Under the pieces are notes generated by a model that was given only the letters and a program-made list of their open reading frames with translations, made no database searches and was not told the DNA's origin. From positions 124,001 through 188,000 of the forward strand of contig PUQB01000182.1 of NCBI GenBank assembly GCA_003024785.1: DNA of 64,000 nt, read 5' to 3'. Shown here piece by piece: positions 1 to 11,600 of the stretch. The position numbers were made by a program, and so were the translations under genes. The DNA comes from Selaginella tamariscina. Lineage: Eukaryota > Streptophyta > Lycopodiopsida > Selaginellales > Selaginellaceae. Numbering within the stretch: position 1 is the stretch's first letter; every line of letters starts with the position of its first letter.

Positions 1-1455
1 GTACAATTGCATATATTAGTACACATATATATACACATATTATACACAAACATACATACATAGTACATAATATTATAACATCAATACATATTATGGATCA
101 TGGTGTGTATGTATGAGAGAAGGGATCATGCATAGTGTTATGTATTAGAGAAGAGAGAGAGTGTTAACAAATTAAAATCGTACACATTGCATATATTAGT
201 ATACATATATACATACACATGTATATACACAAACATACATACATATTACATGTGTAAATTCAATGTGTTACATACACACTAGATCATACATGTGTTGAAC
301 ATGATGTTTTCAATAAAGAAGTAACATATCTCTCCAATTTGGTTTAGGGTTTAAACCCAATGCAAGTATTTTATTATTAAATTTATATGGTACATAATAT
401 ATATATTAGTATAAAATCTTTATATTAATATAAACTAAATGCATGCACATTTTTCTAATTATTTACTCTAAACACTAAACATATGTAAGTCCTAGTGTAG
501 AGTGTGTGTAACTATAAATATTTGGTTTTGGTTTTAAAACTTTATTCATAAATACAAAGCTAGATGCTTTATTTATATTGTGATTCACTCATCGGCTTGT
601 GCATGTGTGTGCATACGTGTCTCTCTAAGTGCTTCTAATGCAGGTGCACGTGTATATATAAATTTTATAATTGTGTTTAATATGTGTGCAAAACAAACAT
701 CGAATAATTAAAAAAATAAATATTAATAAACACACTATGAACATATTTTTAAATTATACATAATAATATATCATTTTATCTAATATAGCGCCCTATAGTT
801 TTAATAATATATATTAATTTAATATTGATAATAAGGTTTAACATTGGAATATTCTTGAAATAATAAGAAATTAATTAAGAAAATCCCATTAATGTTAATA
901 AATGTAGATTAAGTACTGAAATAATTAACTAAATTAATTATGATAATCATGTTTAATATTGAAATATTCTTGGAATAATAAGAAAATAATAAAGAATATC
1001 CCATTAATATAAAGAAGATTAATTATTCAATTAATTAAGAAAATGATATTAATATACACACTATGAATATATTTTAAATTATACATAATAATGTATCATT
1101 TTATCTAATATATAGTCATATATAGTTTTAATAATATATATTAATTTAATATTGATAATAAGGTTTAACATAGGAATATTCTTGAAATAATAAGAAATTA
1201 ATTGAGAAAATCCCATTAATATATACAAATGTAAAATAATTACTAAAGTAATTAAGAATAAGACTAATTTAATTATGATAATCAGATTTAATATTAGAAT
1301 ATTCTTTTAATATTAAGAAAATAATAAAGAAATCCCATTAATAGTAGGAAATGTAAGTTAATTACTCAAGTAATTAAGAAAATATATATTAATAAACACA
1401 TTATGAATATATTTTAAATAATACATAATAATATATCAATTTATTTATTGTATAA

Positions 1456-1500
<45 letters not shown>

Positions 1501-2029
1501 TAATAATATATATTTGAATATAAAAATGTAGAATAATTACTAAAATTTTGTAATATTAAACAACTTGAATCACTTGAATCACATTAAATGCAATTTTATA
1601 ACACTCATTGGAATTGGACAGTATATTATGTCAGAGTGTCGGTTATTTGTGTCAACTCATCTTAAATTTTATTTTATTTTATTTTCAAAAATTTTAAATT
1701 TCTGACATAAATATTATCGGTCTGACATGTAAATTTGAAAATGCATTTAATTTCCCATTCAAATTTAAATTTTTTTCTTTCTCCGGCAAAGGTTTCTTCA
1801 TTTTTATAATTTTCACTCTTCAGATCTTCTTTTTTCTTGATAGTGATCAACTCAGGAACGACATTAGGTATTATTATTTATAGGAAAGCACAGTGCCTTC
1901 AGTGAAGTAAGTATTATAAATAAATTTAGAAATACTTATAAAGATTCACTCTCTTATATTCTTCTTAAAATTAAAATTTAGGGGTTTAGGAATGCATTAG
2001 GATTATATTATATTCCGTTAGGGATTTAT
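1..2029. other. AT-rich spacer with no recognisable gene
   Basis: I see no convincing coding exon here. The stretch is dominated by TA-rich sequence and short CA/TA tracts, with a near-repeat of the opening ~85 bases at about 175-260. A longer tandem array at 722-1560 is listed separately. From about 1780 the base composition rises toward the minisatellite that follows. Confidence 0.7.
722..1560. repeat. AT-rich tandem repeat, ~330 bp period, about 2.5 copies
   Basis: The block beginning with 'aaacacactatgaa' at about 735 recurs at about 1060 and again, partially, at about 1395. Each time it is followed by near-identical text ('attatacataataat', 'taatattgataataaggttt', 'aaatcccattaat'). Each unit also contains an inner sub-repeat, with 'attcttgaaataataagaaa' and 'aatcccattaat' occurring twice per unit. 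The last copy degenerates into a (TA)n run at about 1455-1495. No coding potential is visible. Confidence 0.8.
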
Positions 2030-3010
2030 CCCGTTTAAACATCCTTCTTACTTAATATTCTCGATTAGCCGGGGCAACGGGATTAATCCGACCATTTCTT
2101 TTCGTTTCTTAGAAGAAGTGACGGGATTAATCCCGCCACAATTTCTTTGAGAGCCATGGCAGAATTAGTTCGGGCAATGCTTCTCCGCCCTGAAAAAGAG
2201 TGGCATGATTAATCCCGTTGATAACTCTCTTAACTGATGAAGAGTTACCAGAATTTATTAAAAAGAGTTGTCAATGGAATTAATCTTGCCAATCATTTTA
2301 AGAAGCAAAGAAGGGTGGCGGGATTAATCTCGCCTCCACTTCCCTGTTTTAAAAATTTGTGAGCAGGATTTATCCCGCCAATTAGTTTCGGACGCAAAAA
2401 GCATCGACGGATTAATCCCGCCATCTCCTCGAGATCTCTCCGAAGGAAATCATAACTTCAGAAAGAGTTGTGAGCGGGATTAATCCCGCCACTTATTCCC
2501 TGTCATGAGAGTTGTGGGCGGGATTAATCCCACACCTTTTCCTTGTCGAAGGGTGTTGTGGCAGGATTAATCCCGCCGCCTCTTTTTCGTCGGAGGGAGT
2601 TGCGGCGGGATTAATCCCGCCACCTCTCCCCATCGGAGGGAGTCAACGGTGGGATTAATTCCGTTGCCTCTCTATAACGAGGAAGATCCGGCAGCAGAAT
2701 TAATCCCGCCACCGACTCCCTTCGGCGAGGAAGAGTCGGCGGGATTAATCTTGCCGCCTCTCTTCAAAGGGGTAGAGTTGGCGACAGGATTAATCCGCTG
2801 ACTCAGAGGGAGTCGACGGCGGGATTAGCTCTTCCTTGTCAAAAAGAGTGGCGGCAAAATTAATCCTGTCGCTACTTTCCCATCAGAGGGAGTTGGCAGC
2901 AGGATTAATCCTGTCGCCTCTGTCTAACGGGAAGAGTCGTCAAAGGGATTATCTCGCCAACCGTTCCTCGTCGGAGGGAGTCATGGGCGGGATTAATCCC
3001 ACTCATTAGT
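2030..3010. repeat. Palindromic minisatellite, core GGCGGGATTAATCCCGCC
   Basis: About twenty variants of a GGATTAATCC-centred palindrome lie about 40-50 bases apart. The cleanest forms are near 2476, 2605 and 2120. The connecting sequence is also repeated ('cgtcggagggagt', 'gccacctctccc'), so the array is a minisatellite of ~44 bp period. Its unit holds a perfect 16-18 bp inverted repeat. The array is far more GC-rich than its surroundings. No continuous reading frame spans it. Confidence 0.85.
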
Positions 3011-3129
3011 TGTATTAATCAAGCATTAGATACTATCCCTATACATAATTATGTATTATTGCACATGCATATTATTAAGCACCCGCAATTCAGATTTCTT
3101 AGAAATATTGTATAAACAAATATTATAAA

Positions 3130-3667
3130 TAATACAATTATTTATGTGCAGAACAATATGTTTAATAATGAAGATAAAGTATGTCTTCTTCGGAACAACG
3201 AGATAGTTGGCACTGGAACTGTGAAAGTTCGAGATGATAATATATCATGTCACAATATTGCCCAAAGATCTTGTGTGTACGTATGAGTGAACACTATTTG
3301 CAAGCATGTTAAGGTTCCGGGAATGGAATTTGAGGAGACTTCTCCTATACTGTGGAATTTGGATGAAGTCAAGGCTGATACAGAATATACAGAGTCACAA
3401 ATAAATAGTAGTACGAGTTCACCAGATGATGGCTTGCCTACTATGATGGATGAGGTGATTCTCTTTCTTCATGAGATCGAGGTTAGGAGAGGCATCATCA
3501 CAGGTATAAATCCAATGAAAGCAATGTTAGAAGAGAAACTAGGGGCCGACTTCATGGGTGTAGTTGTGACAGAGGTTTCACCTAATGGCACATTGCATCC
3601 TGGATCCCTCGTGAAGTGGCGAACATCTAAATTAAGACGGCAAGATGGTTCAACATATTCTGGTTAG
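3130..3667 (+). pseudogene. Unrecognised ORF just upstream of a DUF7869-like relic
   Basis: An open frame of 126 codons starts at 3287. The same kind of coding-like text extends upstream to about 3150 (KVCLLRNNEIVGTGTVKV, then a stop). It contains 'MEFEETSPILWNLDEVKAD' and 'LHPGSLVKWRTSKLRR'. I do not recognise the family. It sits directly upstream of the DUF7869-like block on the same strand and may be the N-terminal part of the same decayed gene, or a neighbouring fragment. Coding status is doubtful, because the frame is short and flanked by stops in the same register. Confidence 0.35.
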
Positions 3668-3909
3668 ATTTCAATAATAACAACTCGAAAAAAACTCATA
3701 TTTGAAAAGGTTCCTTGCATTGGTCCTATTATAAGAAAAAGGCGATTCATGGTTGTAGATCTTCCCCTGCAAGTTTCAGCAAGAGGGTTAAGATGGATTC
3801 TACATCTTCCAAAAGTGTTATGAGCATTGCCACGATTAATTGTTGCAAGAGGAAGTGTTGTCAAATGGCAGACCGGAATGAAATTACTTAATGTAGACAT
3901 GTCTTTTGT

Positions 3910-5690
3910 ATGCTCATCCAAAAGCAAAGGCATGAGTTTGTATATGCTGCACTAACTGGGTGTATTGATGGAATGGCCTCAGACACAAGTTATCAAAGTA
4001 CATCCATGGTATTTAATAAGGTGGCTATCTGCTTCAAAGCTTGGTACACTATATACGAGATCCTAAAGATCACGTTAAGGGATGAGTGGCTAGATGGAGC
4101 GCAAACTTCAGTACATGGGAACACTTGCTTGGTCAAAATCCACTCTCACATTATGGCAGACATAGAGATACTCAAGGCTTTTGTGGAAGCTAATGCAGAC
4201 AGGATGCCTCCAAATGCCAAACCACAAATGCAGGGGTCAGGGAAAATCTCAAGGTTTTGCCTTCAATCTACACTCAATTGAAGCTGTGTGAACATGTGAA
4301 CAAGTGCCTCAGTTTGATGAGGCTTCAAGCAATCTACACTAGTACCTTCAACAACATATGGAATACTCATTTTAAGGATGTGGAAATTGTAAAACACTCT
4401 TTTCCCAAGTGTGACACTTGTACATCATTGAAGGCTGTAGAGGCTTATCCAAAAACCTTGGTGGAGATCACTGCCATTCAAAAGAAGATGGAGGCCCACA
4501 TGATTGCACAACAAACTTGTTGGTCTCAGTACTATGCACATCGCATGCTTTCTGTGTCACGCCCATTAGAATACCTCTGCTTCATCCATGACAAGATGGA
4601 TCATTTAAAGACCAGCATTCCAAAGCTCGATGCAACACCAAAGTACCTTTGCAAATGTCATCAAACTTCCGATTTCATTGACATGTGTGCTAACACATGG
4701 ACACAATTATGAGTCATATGGACACTTTTCACTTTCACATTAGTCTAACGACTCCAATTTCACTATTGAGTCATTGGACATGTGTTTTAGAAACCTTAAG
4801 CCCACTCACAAACAAGTCCTATCAGTGATCTCAAAGTGAAGAAACAACACCTTCAACCTTTACATAATGCTCTCATGAACACGTTTGCACTTGAGGCTAC
4901 TTGGGAATATGAAAGGCATTGTTAGCAGCCTGCACAAAAAATAGATGGCTCTGTTGAGAGTTTTGGTTCAGTGGAGGGAATATAGCTCAAATAGTGTACA
5001 TGTGTTCTCAACATCAAATAAGCTTCTTCATCATTTGCTTTTACAGATGGATAATTGTGCAGGCGAGAACAAAAATAGGTAAATCATCCTAGTTAAGGGT
5101 TTTTCAAGCTCATACTTACTTTTATTTTCTAGATATGTGCTAACATAGTTGTCAATGCTTGTTGCCAAAGGTGTGTTTAAGACAATCATGCTCAGTTTCC
5201 TTATGGTTGATCACACTCATGAAGATATTGATGCGTTTTTCAACAAGGTCCCAACTCTACAAAAGGGACAAGTGCACTTACCTTACCGCATATGATGGAT
5301 CTTTTTGAAATTGCATCTCCAAACAAAGTTGTGCTTTGCTTGTGACTGAGGTGCCAAACTTCAAAAAGTTTCTCAAGGAGTATATAAAAGAGCGGAGTGA
5401 TTCTTTAGTTGGTCACCTTGTGCCACTATAATTCTTTTCTCCATAAGAAATGGTATACCTATTATGTAGTACAAGTTATGGCCATCAAAGCAGGAAATGG
5501 TTACCGAAAGAGGGCTTAATGCTATTCAAAAGTGGAGAGGATGGAAAGCCACTTCTTCTAAAAGGACAATCAGACCCTATTCTATTGAGTGCCCAGCTCA
5601 AGAACAAGAGGTTATTATTGATGGCTGCAATTCTGTACTTGTGACAGTAAGCTCTTGTAACTCTCAAACCATAGTCTCCCAATAGTCGAC
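3910..5690 (+). pseudogene. DUF7869-like protein, decayed copy
   Basis: Pieces in different frames, all on the + strand, match the order of a family I associate with DUF7869, found in plants, corals, fish and oomycetes. First comes a 'CFKAWYTIYEILKITLRDEW' and 'VHGN' block (3946-4280). A 'PSIYTQLKLCEHV' block follows, with a CDTC cysteine pair and 'HDKMDHLKTSIPKL' (4257-4712). Next are 'MDNCAGENKNR' near 5047 and 'DHTHEDIDAFFNK' near 5210, both hallmark acidic motifs of the domain, and finally 'WLPKEGLMLFKSGEDGKP' (5495-5560). Stops and frame changes separate these pieces, so the copy is broken. The family occurs in multiple copies in several genomes, and its acidic motifs look like a nuclease or transposase core, but that function is inference. 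A canonical donor (AG|gtaaat) follows the DNCAGENKN motif, so at least one intron may have existed. Confidence 0.6.
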
Positions 5691-5699
5691 CACATGCTT

Positions 5700-6980
5700 A
5701 TATAGTTCTGAGTAACCAGTTGCCTTATTAGAATTTTTTGGCATTGATTTTTAAACCCATGCCACATATTTTTTGATTCTTTTGTAAAAAACATCTTTAA
5801 AAAACAAGCCTTTCTTTTGTAAAAAACAGTTAACATATTAAGGGTTGAACATTGATTTATTTTTTTACATTGTAGTTATTATAGTTAATATACCTTGTAA
5901 TATTGTTTTGTTTTTACCCTTATTTATATAATAATAATTTTTATTTGTTTTCTATATATATTTATTTATTTAAATTTAAGTTTGTTTATTGATTTAATTG
6001 TACTTGATAAAAACTCTTTAAATTTCATTAATTAAATTAAAACAATAAACATTAAATCTCTTTATTTTTCACTTGTCTCTTTCTTCCAAGCTTTTCACTT
6101 ATCTTTCTAATCCTTGCAATAACTATATCAGTATGTATATATTAATATGTAATATTTTATAATATATTACATATAATATATACTGCAATAACTATATGAG
6201 AATGTATTCTATTGCTAACTAAGGAGACTAGGAGTACACATGAAAACATGAATAAACCTGGTTTTTGTCTTCGGCATTAGTTTGCACACATCTTGCATAT
6301 GACAACCATTGCAAAACGTGAGAGCAGCAATGTATCTCACACAGCAGAATATAAACAAGTTTTGTATCATCTGTGAAGACACAGAACATGAAATAAGAAC
6401 AAAAAAACATATATGCTATTAAATAAGCTTAGATTTTTTACAGTAGATGACATGTAACATATGCATAGTTAAATGGTCATAGCACGCAAGCACCCACACA
6501 CACACATTTTCTAATATGCACCCATACTGCGTAAGTTCATGTATATATGGATGTATATATGTTTGACATGTATTCTATATGTATGCATATATATTAAACG
6601 TACATAGACTCTGACGTAAGACAACATACACGTGCTTAACGATTTAAGTGGGTATGCAATTAGAGTATACAACAATTATCCCTGTACACGACTAATCATT
6701 AAGTATATATATATAACACGTGTAGATGCAGTTCTTGCGTTAAGTAAAAACCAACTTTGTAATTAACAGTTGATAATATGTAATAAACAGATATAACTAG
6801 AGATGTATAATATTCAAATGAGTCATAAACTACTATTTAATTTTTATAAACTTTCTAGAAATATTTTTAACATTTATTGGTAGCATTAGATAAGAGTTAA
6901 TTGTTTATCAATTTATGTTTCAGAAGATTGAGTCAATATATAATATTTCACTTTATGTAGTATTCACAGATTGACACAGC
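5700..6980. other. AT-rich spacer
   Basis: Mostly TA-rich sequence with short CA tracts. On the minus strand at about 6260-6375 lies a possible exon (acceptor 'cttcacag', then a ~115 base open stretch, then 'ccag|gtttatt') that cannot be placed in a gene with confidence. It could belong with the candidate exon at 6990-7137, but the phases do not agree. Otherwise nothing is recognisable. Confidence 0.5.
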
Positions 6981-6989
6981 CAGATACCT

Positions 6990-7137
6990 GAAATCCTGGA
7001 CAGAGGCTGTCTCAATCATGGCCTCGGCCTGGCAAACGAGTTCATCCACATCCGAGACGCTGCCGTATTCGCTGCGCACGGACCATGAATCTGCAGCAAC
7101 GGAGCGTCGCCGCTTCACAGAAGAACCCTAAAGCATA
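6990..7137 (-). CDS. Candidate isolated exon, unknown protein
   Basis: A GC-richer 150-base island in AT-rich surroundings. On the minus strand it is bounded by an acceptor-like 'tatgctttag' and a good donor (TTCAG|GTATCT). It is open throughout in one frame, with a plausible soluble-protein composition (VKRRRSVAADSWSVRSEYG, then DVDELVCQAEAMIE). The leader-like 'tttagggttc' beside its upstream edge resembles a plant telo-box, so it could instead be a first exon whose start is the in-frame ATG of MIETASVQDF. I do not recognise the family, and no convincing downstream exon was found. It may be a gene fragment. Confidence 0.35.
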
Positions 7138-7149
7138 TTCTAGGATCCC

Positions 7150-8042
7150 TGTTTAGGTTAGCTTACGTGTATTACATGTAATATTTTATATAAGTATAAT
7201 GTATGTATATATAAGAGTGTCATAATATCTATTATATCTATTATAATTTAAATATGTGAGTCTATACATCTTACAGACATTATTTATATATATGTGTGTA
7301 GAGAGGGACAAAGAAAGATGAATTTATGCATGCACACATGCTTATATATATATACAGACACGTGTTTATCTTCAACACATGCTCATGTCCATGCATATAG
7401 TCATAAATTTTCAATTAAAATATTAAACCATTAAACTACATTATAAAACTCAGAGACAAAAAACCAACATGGGCACCTCATATACACATCCATGAGCACA
7501 CACATGCTCACGAGCACACACACACATATATGGAATTAAAACATTCATAGGCACACCATTTCAATCGATCGTGGAATTTATAATTCATCTTTCCTCTTTT
7601 GTCTCTCTCACACACACATAGAGGATGTATGTGTATATAATATAATATACATGTGTGCATTTCTGATATAATTCAAAACTAAAATATATTTTATTATGAT
7701 ATATTAAATTAAGTAATTTTTTTCTTTCTATCCTTATTTACAAAGTAGAAAATTATCCTTAATTTAACTTACTATTAAACTACATATGCCATGGTGAAAT
7801 TAAACTATAATCTAAATGAGAAAGTAAATAAAATGTTTTTTCATTATATTTTAAAGAATTATAACATAATTTTATACATGTTACAAACCTAAAAACCAAC
7901 CCTTGTTCTTGGACTCTTAGTACTTTCCTTAGTATGTTAGTCAAAAAAAGTACTTGTAAAATTAGGCATAGTTTTTTTGCTTTGTTTATTTTACATTTTC
8001 CGGTGTAAAACAAGGTGGCGAGAAGAGATTGAAATGACAACA
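7150..8042. other. AT-rich spacer
   Basis: TA- and CA-rich sequence up to the left edge of LTR element A. No gene-like feature was seen. Confidence 0.6.
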
Positions 8043-8691
8043 TGGTTGACGGTGGTCTGACATCGTCACACGGCTAGCTGACATGAATGCCAACCAGCGC
8101 GGACGAGCAACGGGACGAAGCGCCAAATAAGGGAGGTACTTCAGGTATGAACTGATAGCGACTAATGTTAGGCGGCAGCATAACCGGGCGTAGATCCGAT
8201 CGTCCGGACCAACTACCCAGGGTACGAAGGACAGCACGTGTGAGGGAGGCGCATAAATGTGACAGGCAGGACTCTGTCACCAGGTGCCAGACTAGTGGGA
8301 AGGCGCCACCTATACCTAGGGTCTAGCGGTAAGTAACCCACTATATAAGTCGGAAGGCAAGTAGTGGGTCGGGGTCTTTAGGAGTCAAGTCTGTGTCTTA
8401 TATCTTGCTCCTCTATCGGAGATAGTTTGTGCTCGGATAGTCAACATATATATATATCCATTTTCCTTCTATTCACCTTACAAGCGGGCGTTCCCCGCTT
8501 GCCCTACTCCTGGGCCCAGCAACACTCTCTATCAAGTCACTACAATAGAACTTCCCCTACTTGTACACGGGCCCTTGCGGCGTCTGGGTAAAGGCCATCC
8601 AATACCTTCCATAACTCCTGAGGTAAGGTCGGTTTGCCGGTCCGGACCCCCGGAGTTGGACGCTCCCAACAGCGTCCTGGCGACCACTACA
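8043..8691 (+). repeat. 5' LTR of element A
   Basis: Matches 14633-15282 end to end. Both copies contain a TATA-like 'ctatataagtc' about 300 bases in, followed by 'gtcggggtctttaggagtc', a plausible promoter and transcript start. Differences between the copies are mostly C/T and G/A, as expected of methylated cytosine decay. Confidence 0.85.
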
Positions 8692-11600
8692 TGCGACCAC
8701 TACAGAGTACACACAGATGGAATTCACTGTAGCAAGTAGAGTGGCGGCCCGAAGAAGACGCGTGATTAATTCATTTGAACAAATAGAGATTGACGAGCAA
8801 CAGCTAGCCAGGAGGATGTGATGGGCCGGCCGAGGGAGATTGATGGAAGGCGGCGAGGCACCTCGGCTGCCACAATCGGCCCCTGCCTCACCTACTTGAG
8901 GGGACGATGAAAATGCCGCATGGCTGAATCTCCAAGTAGCGGTAAACCTGGCACACCAGCGGCAAAGGCAGTCGCACGCCGTCGACGACGAAGAAGGATA
9001 TGAAGGAACTGCAGCACATCCGGATGACAACCAGGCACTGTAGCATGCGGGTATAAACAGCACCTAGATGGGCGACTTCGCCCGACAGTAACCTATAATA
9101 CAGAGTGGGATGGATGGCAAGACGACAAAAGCCCTTCGCCTCTTGACATAGGTGAAAGTGACGGCCACGAAGAGCCCCACACCAAAGAGCAGAACCAGTG
9201 TTTGACGAGTACCCCCGAAGGAGGAAACCTTGCACAGGACCACCCTAGGAAAGAGCAGGCCTGTGACGGAGGCAGGAGTCTCAAGGGGCGAAAGCAACGC
9301 GGATAGTGACGGGGGATGTGAGTCGGAAGCCCAGCATGACCAACGCCATGATGGATGTAAGGTAGGAAACCCAGGGCCGTCATCACCCACCAGGGTGACA
9401 CGGGGGGCCCGTGTCTGCCCAGAAAGAGGGGAGGAAGAGCCTCATCCGGAAGGCCCCCGTAGGGAGGGGCATCAATTGCCAACAAGGCAACCTCTACATT
9501 AGGAGTTCAGTCAATCGGACGATGCAGCAGGTCAGGGTGGTTACCAGGATGAGAACTCAAGGCTTCGGAAGGCCCTGGTACACATGGGACGACTTTTTGC
9601 AAAAGCGACTGGATGTCAACAAGCTGATGGACTGGGAAGAGGCACTAGAAAGAGGGGCCGCATAGTGGCTACCTTGGAGAAGGGACGAGAGGAATTTGAC
9701 CAAGGGCAGGAGAGATTCACCCGAGCGACTAGTATCGCACCGACCCCACGAGGAAATCCGCCAGGGCACACGGCAGAGCCACAACCATCACCAGAAAGAG
9801 GGATACACTCTCGAGGTGAGGAGGAATCGCCCCATCAATCACGACCGTCTAGACGTCGCGGGGAGATTCTGCGCACGGTCCTACACAACTACTCATTGGA
9901 GGAGGGAAAATCGTCCAGCCAAGGTAAGCCGCACCACTAGCTGTCAGGTTGGTCCTGCAGCGAGGGCCCCAAGGGACAGTCGGGAGAAGCCCATCCTCGT
10001 CACCCACCCTCAATGAGAGGGCAGGGCCGTGAGAAAGGAGAAAGGTACCCGCAGAATACCGGGAGATGGACTATACCACGTCTGAAGTGGAGGGTCCAAA
10101 TCGAAACACTTCTCAGGCACAATGGGACGCCATGGGAACTGACCTGGTTACCTTATTAGCCCGCATGCTCAATCGGATGCAAGAGCACCGTAACAGTGCC
10201 CTTACCCGTGTTCCGTGGAGCAAAGGGGGAAGACACAACCAACATGTACACAAGTTCGAACATGTTGCCAACTTCAGAATGTAATCGACAATCACAAGAA
10301 GTTGAGTGCCTTTGCATGCACTTTGGACAAAAGGCACATGCCTAGTGGATGCGATTCCACGAGGCAAACGAAGGAGCCCGCTGGGAGACTGCACAAAGGG
10401 GGTTTCTAGATACCTTCCGGGAAGAAAAGAGTGAAGAGGAGGTGATCCACAAGCTAACGAGCTTGAAACAGAAAGCAGGAGAGTCAGTTGACGAGTACAC
10501 AATCTGCATGCTGGGGTATATCGCCCGGCTAAGAGACGCCTCAATTGACCTACCAAGAAAATGTGGTACCGAAAGGGACTACGGCCGGAGAGCCGCAAGT
10601 GGATCGGCTTAAATGACGACCGGACGTTCGACAAGTTACTCCAGTACTCCAAGAAGGCTGAGAAGCAGGAAGTTGAAAGACGCCAAGAAAGGAAGGCGCA
10701 GGACAAATCGAACGCAAAAGAGGCAAACAACACCACATCGGATGAAGAAAACCTCTCTAATGCTCCAAGGCCGGCTAGAAAGGAGAAACGGTCGGGTACC
10801 AAGGGACACAGGCAGCTGCAGCGGGGGAAAACCCAACGAGGGGCCACACGAAAGGAAGACTTATCCACGACACTGGCTCAAATGGGATACACTGCACAGG
10901 GGGACAAGTACTGTCAAGTATGTAACATCCGTGGGTCTCACACACGGACGATTGTTACCAGCTAGCCAAACTCCTGAGCAAAAGGTTACCACATGCAGCC
11001 ACACTGACGGTAGAACGGGGGATCGAAGGGGGGGTAGATGGCCAAAGGAGTTACGGCCGCAGGACAGAGGGAGACAACCAACCTTGCAAGAGGTCCCATT
11101 CGGGAGACCGGAATCGTAGGTCCCGTTCCGTGAGCAGCCACCGTATCGACCCAGGTATGGCGACAGAGAGAGACGACCGAAACGCAAGGAGGTGTTGTGC
11201 GCACTGTGCAGAGGCCCACACCCACTCTACCAGTGTTCATGGGTATCACTAATCAAACCAATGCTAGAGGCGCAAGCAGCCGGCGTCGCTAGGGCAAGTA
11301 AAGGGCAGATTCCCACTAACCCAACTCCAACCCCACACCGCAAGTAAACCAAGTAACAGTGGTACTGTTGGAACAGGACGGTGGGACAAACATAGTACCA
11401 CAGGCTCCCTTAGCAGACAAAACAAGGGAACCGCAAGGGCGGAGAACCAGGGGAGCGCGAAGGCGCGAAAAGAGGAGACATGTAACAAAAACCCTGGTAC
11501 TAAAGTAGTGGGTAAGGAAGCAACTGCAAGGACTGGCCATCTCGGAACCCGTGGAGCCTAGCCAAGGCCAAGAATCGCTAAGAAAGGTAAGGAGACGGCA

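Noticed and set aside
2030-3010. CRISPR-like array from regularly spaced palindromes
   Set aside because: Repeats are degenerate, the 'spacers' are themselves repeated, and the context is a plant nuclear genome.
8557-9485. Several minus-strand frames in LTR element A
   Set aside because: They run through LTR and leader sequence opposite to the Gag direction and resemble no protein.
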